Source: Penelope pileata (lineage: Eukaryota > Chordata > Aves > Galliformes > Cracidae). Taken from it: a stretch of DNA of 64,000 bases. The DNA is taken from positions 434,001-498,000 of the forward strand of contig WBMW01005087.1 of NCBI GenBank assembly GCA_013396635.1, in the 5' to 3' direction. Position numbers and translations under genes: made by a program. This document shows, piece after piece, positions 37,001 to 44,519 of the stretch. The stretch's first letter is position 1, and the number at the start of each line of letters is the position of its first letter. The notes under the pieces were generated by a model that was given only the letters and a program-made list of their open reading frames with translations, searched no databases and was not told the DNA's origin.

Positions 37001-40000
37001 TTTTATCTTATTTCATGAGACTCACTCCACCGGGCAACCTAGCAAGCAAAATGTGGTGGGGCAATGAGTGGCCTTAATTGTTAGGGGAAGAGCAGTCCCT
37101 GAGCTCATCTAACTGAGATGGCTGGAGCACAAACCGGCTCTGCTTGGCCGAGTGTCTGGGTCAGGGAGCATCCCTGCAATGCAGATGGGCTCCACCAGCT
37201 CACCGTGAGTGCTGTCTCTAACTACACACACACTGCTATTTTTTTCCAGAGGAGTCTTTTGCTACCTTACAAAAAACAAAGTGTTTGAAATGCTGCAGTC
37301 CCTTCTCCCTCTGTATCTCCCTGTGGCATGGCATCGGACACTATTCCAGTGCTGTCTGCAGTCCCTGCCCTTGGGACACCCAGGGAAGCTCAGCTCCAGC
37401 CCAGGGACAGCAGTGTTGCTTCACCTGCCTGCAGCAGCCAAGCACAGCAGCACAGGAGCGATAGGGAGGTGAAATGCTACAGCACGAGCACTCTGACAAG
37501 TAAGCTACAGCTGGCTTACAGCTTAACAGAGTGTGTGGTTCAGGATGCACCAAGCTAGGAAATATCAAAGAATGGCATTTGGGCATCTGGTAGTAAAGAA
37601 ATAGCACAAGGGGCAGCGAGATCCTGAAGCTGAGAACTGGAAATGCTGGGCTGTATTTCTCTGGGCTGGAGCCCCTGCTAGATGGAGCAACCAGAGCGGC
37701 AGCCGAGCTGTCAGCTGTGGCAGAACGGGCTGTGGTGAAGCTGCTTTGCCCTGATATGTCCGCAGGTCGGTCTGCTCCCCAGATCAGACTGATGGCTGCT
37801 TTTGCTGCTGCTGGCTTGTGGTGTCCTAAGGGGCTTCTGGGGAGTTGGGGAAGGGCTGACAAGGTAAAATTCAATGGGATCGAATGATTAATTTCCTTAT
37901 GCTCTTTTGGAAATTATTGTCTAAACTGCAGTAGTGCTCCACAAACACTCAGCAGGGAAAAGTGCTGTAGGGAAAGCCTCCAGGAGAGCATCTCCTGGAC
38001 AGGCGAAGTCCACTCTCCTGTGGCAGCCTGACCTCCAGGAAACCCCATCTCCACCAGTCAATGTGCTGCCCTGAGCAGTTCACCCCAGGGTAGCAGCTCT
38101 GCCCTGTAGGCTGGTGAAGTCCTTGCCTCTTCCTCCCTTTTCTGTGCCGTTTTGCTGTGCTGCACCTGTATTGCTGAGCAGATGATGTCCACGCCTGAAA
38201 AGTTGTAGCAGAGGGGATAGAAAGCTCCCCTAAGAGAGAAGGGGACCTGCATTTGTACAGGACCTGTCCTGTACAAATCAGGATTTTAATTGCAGTTTTC
38301 CACTTATGGGCTTGGATTGACTTTGAGGCAATGGTGTGGAGGGCAGAAAGGTTCTGCCAACAGACCCATCGCTGCTCACTGATACGTACAGGAATAGGAG
38401 GGAAGGACCTGAGCCTGGTGGCCAGCACGTGCTCCAATGGGAGGAATAACAGAGGCCCCCACTTTCCACAAGAGTACCCCACATTGTCTGTACAAGAGCT
38501 TCAGAGAGAGGCACTGAGGGAACCCTAGCACAAAACATGCTCAAACTTGTTTGAAGTTGATCAGTAAGTTAAGACACAACTGGAAGGACAAATACTCATG
38601 TGTGTGCAGACACATAGATGGAGGTCACAGCAGCCTCTATACCCTAGAAAATAAACCAATATGCGTATAGCAGGCAAATACAACATTCTCACTTTTCCTT
38701 CAAACAACAGCTTATGGCAGGAGACATATGCTCCTTTGAGACAGCAGCCAGGAGTACAACTGGGATCTTTCACTGCATGCTAATATCTGGCGTGAAGTCC
38801 ACCATAATTCAACAATACCTCAGAGACGATCAACTTTGCACCTCTGGAAAAGGAATGCCACCTTCTCCCAACCACGGGCTGACGTGCAGCGAGAAGCTGC
38901 AGCCTGCTTCCCTCGAGCTCTTCATCCAGTGCTTCAACAAAGCTGAAAGCGTTTTGATTTGGTTCAATAGGCAGGAATGAAGCTTTCCAACTGAAGAATG
39001 TCCAAGCATTCTGTTTAGGTCAAATGAAACATCTCGACCTTTCTGAACACACTGTTCCCCAAGCAGCTGAATTAATGAAGCCTGGTCTGTAATGACTTTT
39101 TCTCTTCATTCACCTTCCCCATTCCCCTGCCCTGGCATCATGTGGGTTCTCTCATGGCTGATGAATGGGAAGGAGGGAAGGACATCTCAATCTTTTCTTC
39201 AGCTGGAGCTCTAGCAGTACCTCTCAGGAATGACTGTCAGTTTTCAGAAAACCCATAGGACCTCATCCCTGAGGAAACTATCCTCATGCTGACCTGGGAG
39301 GGAGAAACTGGTGCATGTATTCCAAAGTTATTAATGTTATTAGAAAAACAGGTGCATATGAGCACAGGTCAGTAACCAGCTACCACAATAATAAGAATTT
39401 CAGACCTTTTGGTTTGCCCAAAATGTCTGTGTTTCCATTTTTATGTTTGTGTTACCACTATGTAGGCTTAAAATAAATGCCAAATGATCAGAATTGCCCA
39501 CTGACCAGAAACTCTAGTCGTAACTGCGTTTCAAGAGCCGTGCTAAATCCCCCTCTATGCAGGATGTTGAGCAAACCCCCTAATATGACTGGTGCCATCC
39601 AGTCTACATCAAAGTAACTAGAGAATGCTTGAAAATTTCTGGGGACAAATATTCCCTGCTTCACCACGGAGTAATGAAAAAGAGGTTTGTCCTCCTCTCA
39701 TGAATCTCCTTTGCATGGAGCAGCAGTCACACAAATTCCCACCCAGCAGCAGTTTTTTATCTGACTTGCCACTTATTTCTGTGGCAGCCAAAAAGACTCT
39801 GTGGCCTTTGCCCCAACAGCAGCACCTTGCTGGTGACACTGCTGGTGTCACTTATCTGCCCTCCGTCCCACCGTGCAATACTGGGGAAAAATGACATGGA
39901 GAGGGAGGCAGAGGGCACAGAACCTCTGCTGGCATCAGGGCTGCTCTCAGTGCTGGTTGTGATTTGCAAATAATCACAACCACTGTAAAAGAGAAAAGCT

Positions 40001-43000
40001 GGATGCTCAGTGTTCAGTAGCTTGTTCCAGGCTGGTCACTGCTCCAAAAACTTGAGCACACATCTTTCTACAATCCTCCTCCAGGCATCAACACACTGCT
40101 TGGAGCACAGTTACACATTTTTCTGCAGAGGAAAGCTAAACCTATTGCAATATAAGGCACAGAAACATAAGGTTTTTCTTATATATGTGATTCTTATTGT
40201 GGCTGTAACCACTGCGAAACACAAGGCCCAGAGACAACAGGAATATTCTCTTCCACTTGCAGGCCACCTGCCACTTGCATGTTTGGAGACAGGATCAGTC
40301 CCAGCCAGAGGGTGGGATATGAAATGAGATGTTGGCTGCTCTGTTCCATTAGTTGAAATATAACCAAAGCCTCCTCCCAAGATATAGGGTTATATTTTCA
40401 TAGTGCACATGGACAAATAAAGGACTGTGCTCTTCTGTACTCTCAGGTAAGTCTCCAGATGCTTACCTGTGGATCTCCTTTGCGAAGCCTGGGTTAGCCC
40501 AGAAGATTGCATTGAACTGGATGACTCTGTGTCCCCCATGGCAGAGGTGGAGGAAGAGAAGTCCTCAGAAGAAATCTCTGAAGAAGAGGTTGACCTCTCT
40601 ACTGGGGACGATGAAGTGACAGAGCTTGTGTCTGATATGTCAGAAGACAGCTGGGAGGATGGTGTCTCCATTCTGTAAGAAAAACTGGCCAGTTAGCAAT
40701 TTGTCAAGCACATACTGACTTTTTTGTCCACTAATAAATACGTAAATGAAAGCAAGTTCTTATCTGGAGAAAAGTCATATCAATGCTAACCAGAGCAATG
40801 ACCTCTCAATCTATTCCTCATTTTAAGGTGGATGCGGCTCTGACTGAGCAGGCAACAAATCTATCTTCATCTCTGAGCAATATGCTTATACTGTCTAATG
40901 TGTTTGCATGCTGAGTTGTCTATTTGTCACATCCTGCCACCTGGGCAAGTCCCTATCTGTGATGAGATCTTTGCATGCCATTAGGTACCGAGGCTGCCAG
41001 GCTGTGGCAGCTTTTGGCTGAAATCTGTAACTGTAATCTCTCCTGCATGTCACCATGGGCAGGAGCAGACAGGAGCTGAGCGTGTAGTGCATGATCCCCG
41101 GGACAGACGAAATTAAGCCAGTTCCCACCTGCAAGCCACCTTGCCAAGTCAGCACAGCACCACATCCAATCTAATATGCTTGCTTATCACTGCACAGCTA
41201 TGAAGGTTTTGGATCAGAGCTGGCTTATGTCCATCCTGCTGGGAGCATGGACAGAAGGATTTGGATTTGTCTGCACTTTTTTCTGCATGTGTGTGCCGCT
41301 CCTTTGGAAGGATGACCAGAGTGTGATTTGAGAGGATCCTGATAATTTGCCAGTGCAGCTGGGCCACAGGGCCACGTGGTTTGCAAACATTTTCCATCAC
41401 TGAATTCCCCACACTACGTCCTTCAGTTCAAAGTCTTTGTCCCTTTCTTGAAGTTAAATAATCCTCTGGCTCATTTTGTGTCATTCAGGAGATCTTGCAG
41501 AATTCCTTACTGTGGCACTGAAAGTCTCTGCTGCAGTCAGGGCTCAGGTGGGACAGGACGTGGGGACTCCTCCAACAGCCTAAAGAGGGTGTGAGCTGCG
41601 TGTCTGGAGAGGACAGCATGCTGCCCAAGCAAGAGCTACTGTCCTCAGAAGCATAATTTCTCCTTTCTGCTCAAGGTATCAGTCCTTTGCATCACCCATC
41701 AGATGGGCTATGGCACTGCAACTTCATGAGCCCAAAGTGGCCACTGAAAACACGAGGTCATATAGCTATCAGAGGCAAGTAAGTCAACCTAGGCGTTTTT
41801 TTAAGGAACATATGTGACTAAAGACAGCACGCCAGCAGACACACACAGCAGCCAACACTGTTGGGATTTCCCCAAAAGCTCCAACTGTGAAACAGGATGC
41901 CAGAGAAAATGTTATTGTCCGTATGACATTGATACTCGGTGGGACTTTTTTAATGAGAAAACTCAAAGCTTAGCAGCATTTGCTGAAAATTTCCAAGGAA
42001 GAAAAACTCTGTGTGTGTTTGTGCCTGCAAATACTCCCCAGAACACTATTTTCGGTCATGGCAATGCGGCTGAGGCTGATGGTACACAAGCCGGCTTTCA
42101 GGCCACGTTGGCAGGAAAAAGGTTTCCTTCCCCAGCACCTGGCTTTCATCTGGGTGGACACACTTGGTCAGGCCGCTTGTTTTATGAACTCCACCTGCAC
42201 GTACATGCACACGCCTCTGTCTGTGTGGGCAGGCAGGGTTGAGAGTTCGCTGTACATTGAAAAATTCCAAATGAACTTAAAATTACCTTCTGCTTCCAGC
42301 TACGGTGGTGCAGGTCCAGAGCTACTGAAGCAACTTCAGTGACATTACTTGTGGTACGTACAGGTGTGAGTGAGAGCACAGCTGAGCACAGAGCAATGCT
42401 CTTCTGAGTGCCAGCTCACAGAAAGCATGCACAGAGACTGGCAGTCCCTGGGTCGAGTACTGAATAAAACCCCTGTGTGAGCAATGGATGCCATGCACAA
42501 GCACTAGGCATAGAAATGTATTATGACATCCAAAATACCCGTTGCTCAGAGAACAGAGCTCAATGCCTGCACCATGTGCTGTGACGGAGCAGGGAGCAGA
42601 TCACAGGCTCCCAGCATTACAGGAGGCAGATAACGACTGCAGCAGCACCGTGGATGCCGTGTCACAGTCAAAACCACTTGAATTTGTTTTGCACACAAAC
42701 CTCTGCAGTTTCCAGCCAGAAATGGAAAGGATGAGCCTGTGCTGATTAAAACGTCTAGGGAGCTCTTAAATTTAACAGCTCTCTTCTGTCTCCAGCAGAC
42801 AGAAAAGAATAAACTTTATATGCTGTATAAATTATATATTTATAATATGCTATGTTTATGTTGTGTTATGCTATGTTACATTAGGTTATGTACACTGTGT
42901 GCTTTATGACGTTATGTGTGTGCCCATACAGACACCTACATTTTCATATGTTTGTGACAAATGGGTTCTTAGCAAGGTTCTAGCTGCCCGAAAACAACAA

Positions 43001-44519
43001 GTTATGTCACGACACTTGTGATAGGGAGATCAGATCAGTGAAGCAGGCTTTACTTGAAAACTTGCTTCTTGCTCCTCTAGACCTTCTAACAAAAAGAGAA
43101 CAGATGAGCAATATCTACTGATGTACACGCAGCCCCAACATTTTCCTTCAAGTTACCAATTTCTTTTGATGATGACTTAAACAAGACCTTTAATTTTGCG
43201 GGGTTTGGCACCACAGCTGGTTAGTGAACCCCCTCCTCTCTACTCTAGTTTGCAGATCTCAGGCGTGTGCAGTTGTGAACTCAGAGGAGCAGCAAGAAGA
43301 GAACTGCACCAGTGAAACTCATGGCTGCTCCAGTTCAGCTACTGACTGTTAGCTGGAACTGGAGTGGAAACAGAAAACAGAATTGGCATGGTAATTTCAG
43401 GAGTTTCTCCCATGACTGCTTTTCCTCTGCCTTCTCCAGGCAAGCCAGCAGGTGCTTGTGGCCTGTCTTGCTTTGCTCTAATACAAAGAAGCAGTTGTTT
43501 TTCATGTAAGAAGTGCAGGGAGCAAAATAAAGTGATGGGGACCCAGGTCAGGAGGTTGGGTACCAAGTTCAGCAGTGCCAGGTGAAGGTTCCCACTCTCC
43601 AGATCCTACATCAGCCAGGAATATGTCAGAGAGAGATGGGGCAAGAGCGCATCAGCAAGTCTATATAGGCTGCTTTGCCTTGGGTGAGCCTCTGTGCTTC
43701 CCAAGCAAAGGATTTCTGGTAATTCAGCACGGAGGCGGCTGCAAGTTGGCTTGAAAGAATGCAAAGAAGAAGTTAGAGAGGGCTGGCTTGGGCCTTTCTG
43801 GATTTCACAGAGCTACTTCCCGCATAGGGAACAGGTATTAACACAGGTCCCACAGAGTGAAGCTTGTTTAACTGAGCAGGAAGGGGAAACTCAGAGTACA
43901 GCAAAGAGTGAGATCATTCCAGAATTAACTGATTGCTGGACTCAGGCAAGTCGGAAGCCTGAGGAAAGCAGTGATCCGATGCAAGTTCTACCACATAGGC
44001 TCATGGGTACTTCTGAAACAAGCAGGGACAAAAGATCCAGCAGCATGTGAACACAAGCTCTGCTCTGTGGGGCAGGACGGGGTAATAACAGGGCTCTCCA
44101 GAACAAGAGAACTGGTGGGAACTCGGGAGGCAAAGCTGTGTCCAACACTTGTGGTTTCTCAGTGGCTCTTTGACCAACATGGCAATGCAAGGCTGCGTCA
44201 TCTTCTCTAAATGGCACCTTTAGAAACCTGATGTTCTTTTTCCCAAGGCAAAGGACTAATTATTTGTGAGTTGTGGTAGCAGAAACCCTTTTGTCTACTC
44301 CAAAACTCAAAAAAATCTGGGCCTAACATCTGCATATTTAAATATAGCTTTGAAACAGATGTACAGCAAATCAAGGAATAAGGTAAACAGTCACTGACTC
44401 TTTTTCAGTCAACCCTCTCACCTGTTTTGTCCCCCGGGCACGTTTCTGCCTGACTTGATTTCACTTTCCAGGAAAGCCTCCTCCTGGACTTCCTTCTTGG
44501 CAGGAAGATCTCGTGCCTC
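24808..44519 (-). CDS. LMNTD1: LMNTD1 (lamin tail domain containing 1), six supported coding exons, 5' end not included
   Basis: Joining exons 44519-44422, 40672-40467, 36379-36178, 28869-28674, 26400-26281 and 25026-24808 on the minus strand gives 1041 nt: 346 codons and a TAG stop. All introns are GT-AG. Split codons AG|A (Arg), G|CT (Ala) and AG|T (Ser) join correctly, and the last two junctions are phase 0. Residues about 172-290 form a lamin tail domain, with the family pattern GN-x-x-I-x-E-x-D, then RFPPET, GAGSTV and VWAAD. No coiled-coil rod is present, which separates this from lamins and points to LMNTD1; LMNTD2 is the main alternative. The human protein is about 390 residues as I recall, so roughly 40 or more N-terminal residues should lie upstream (proposed at 47264 and 49091). 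Its molecular role is poorly known; a nuclear-lamina or intermediate-filament-related role is inferred from the domain only. Confidence 0.85.
25027..26280 (-). other. LMNTD1: LMNTD1 intron (1254 nt)
   Basis: Bounded by donor CAA|GTGAGT at 26280 and acceptor TTTTTTCAG at 25027. No repeat or other exon was recognised. Confidence 0.85.
26281..26400 (-). CDS. LMNTD1: LMNTD1 coding exon, second half of lamin tail domain
   Basis: This 120-nt, phase 0-0 exon follows the acceptor TTTGCAG and ends at the donor GGTCAA|GTGAGT. It encodes exactly 40 residues: VWAADAKVLHRSPSDFLLKG followed by LKRFRTSLDCATILCEPNGQ. The WAAD...H.SPSDFLLK...F pattern matches the lamin tail domain stretch in which lamin A has a Trp-Ala-Ala motif, a Pro-Pro-Thr-Asp motif and a Trp-Lys pair. 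The ATILCEPNGQ end corresponds to the strand before the final hairpin. Because its length is a multiple of three and both ends are phase 0, skipping it would keep the frame but remove the core of the domain. Confidence 0.93.
27994..28014 (-). mobile_element. Possible extremely truncated CR1 end (octamer repeats only)
   Basis: On the minus strand the sequence is GTGATTCTGTGATTCTGTGAT, two and a half copies of the ATTCTGTG octamer that ends CR1 elements. No other CR1 sequence precedes it, so it is either a very short insertion or a chance short tandem repeat. Confidence 0.35.
28068..28168 (-). mobile_element. Ancient MIR-like (CORE-SINE) remnant, antisense, in LMNTD1 intron
   Basis: This is the clearest of the set. 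ATTATTTTCCTTCTATAGAA, TGGAAAACTAAGGCACAGAC, TTTTGCCTAAAGCAACCCAA and CCAAGAACAGAACC match, in order and spacing, the antisense MIR stretches ending in GAGGAAACTGAGGCACAGAG, ACTTGCCCAAGGTCACACAG and GAGCCGGGATTCGAACC. It lies in the 2.3-kb intron between the two main lamin-tail exons. Confidence 0.55.
28674..28869 (-). CDS. LMNTD1: LMNTD1 coding exon, first half of lamin tail domain
   Basis: This 196-nt exon lies between the acceptor ATCTATTTCAG and the donor GTGATG|GTGAGT. Its first base completes a Ser codon, and it then encodes 65 residues. These start SFGAIGNVKIAEVDPGGHFV and continue with an RILNCAP segment, GNYLLKQDVRGQPVAEFRFP and GAGSTVM. The order GN-x-x-I-x-E-x-D, G-x-x-V-R-I, G-N-Y-x-L, RFPP and x-x-AG-x-x-V is that of the first beta strands of the lamin tail domain in lamins A, B and LMNTD proteins. 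It ends in phase 0 right before the Trp-Ala-Ala motif of the next exon, a natural continuation of the fold. This is the most recognisable coding sequence in the window. Confidence 0.93.
28870..36177 (-). other. LMNTD1: LMNTD1 intron (7308 nt)
   Basis: The longest supported intron. A GC-rich part at 29.85-30.3 kb and a 205-codon minus-strand frame (30456-31073) show no splice context linking them to the gene. The tandem duplication at 33.29 kb and a candidate conserved stretch at 33.78-34.06 kb lie here. Confidence 0.8.
33294..33323. repeat. 15-bp tandem duplication
   Basis: AATCCTGATGCAGTG is followed directly by AATCCTGATGCAGCT, identical in 13 of 15 positions. The flanks GCTGAAAT and GCTGAAAT repeat as well, so the whole is a near-symmetrical direct repeat in an intron. 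Confidence 0.85.
36178..36379 (-). CDS. LMNTD1: LMNTD1 coding exon, linker before the lamin tail domain
   Basis: This 202-nt exon follows the pyrimidine-rich acceptor TTTTTCTTCTGCTTGCTCATCAG and ends at the donor CATCCAG|GTACAG. Its first two bases, CT, complete an Ala codon begun by the serine-rich exon. It then encodes 66 residues beginning QPKDSAETPDGEPAPAENLS, and leaves AG, completed as AGT (Ser) by the next exon. The segment is polar and rich in Pro, Glu and Ser, with no domain I recognise. It links the serine-rich region to the lamin tail domain and is probably flexible. Another frame is open across the same exon, but only this frame joins both neighbours. Confidence 0.8.
36380..40466 (-). 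other. LMNTD1: LMNTD1 intron (4087 nt)
   Basis: Unique sequence with a GC-rich region at 37.3-38.5 kb carrying chance frames of 177 codons on the minus strand (37341-37874 and 37949-38482). A perfect 7-bp inverted repeat with a 5-base spacer, GTGACAC-TGCTG-GTGTCAC, lies at 39833-39851. Confidence 0.8.
40444..40469 (-). other. Inverted repeat at the serine-rich exon donor, with a U1-like sequence
   Basis: In the transcript sense the donor CAG|GTAAG (40469-40462) is followed, after a 10-nt loop, by CTTACCTG (40451-40444), its exact reverse complement. The 8-bp stem would bury the 5' splice site. The second arm read with its preceding A, ACTTACCTG, equals the 5' end of U1 snRNA that recognises donors. 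The plus strand of the same site consequently holds a perfect donor consensus, CAG|GTAAGT. The repeat is directly visible; any effect on splicing is inference. Confidence 0.6.
40467..40672 (-). CDS. LMNTD1: LMNTD1 coding exon, serine-rich low-complexity region
   Basis: This 206-nt exon has the acceptor TTTTTCTTACAG and the donor CACAG|GTAAGC. Its first base completes the split Arg codon from exon 44422-44519. It then encodes 68 residues starting METPSSQLSSDISDTSSVTS, of which 28 are serine (about 41%), and ends with G of a codon finished as GCT (Ala) by exon 36178-36379. The region is certainly low complexity and probably disordered; many Ser residues lie next to Glu or Asp, resembling casein kinase 2 sites (inference). 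The internal ATG at the exon start could serve as a start codon in a transcript lacking upstream exons. The opposite strand is also open across the exon and reads as an acidic peptide, but phase and domain context support the minus strand. The donor lies in a predicted hairpin, listed separately. Confidence 0.8.
40673..44421 (-). other. LMNTD1: LMNTD1 intron (3749 nt)
   Basis: Contains the TATG-rich repeat at 42.82 kb and overlapping plus-strand frames of 142 and 120 codons (41814-42342) with no recognisable protein. Confidence 0.75.
42820..42925. repeat. Degenerate TATG/TTATG-rich repeat
   Basis: Many TTATG, CTATG and TATGT units in an AT-rich stretch, without an exact period. It resembles a decayed microsatellite. 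Confidence 0.6.
44422..44519 (-). CDS. LMNTD1: LMNTD1 coding exon, charged N-terminal segment
   Basis: On the minus strand this 98-nt exon follows the acceptor CTTTCGTAG and ends at the donor ACAG|GTGAGA. It starts in phase 0 and encodes 32 residues beginning EARDLPAKKEVQEEAFLESE, then leaves AG of a split codon. That codon is completed as AGA (Arg) by the first base of exon 40467-40672, and this join is the main evidence that the exon is real. The sequence is charged, probably disordered, with no recognised domain. The upstream neighbour must end at a codon boundary, which candidate exon 47264-47337 does. Confidence 0.7.

Noticed and set aside
37341..38482. Two 177-codon minus-strand frames
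   Set aside because: They lie within a GC-rich intron. No recognisable protein and no matching splice phase were found.
39757..39969. Minus-strand frame with SDTSSVTS as a duplicate of the serine-rich exon
   Set aside because: The similarity is only about eight residues and comes from a local inverted repeat; there is no exon structure.
41814..42342. Plus-strand frames of 142 and 120 codons
   Set aside because: Two different frames overlap with no protein similarity recognised, so they are probably chance or an unrecognised decayed element.
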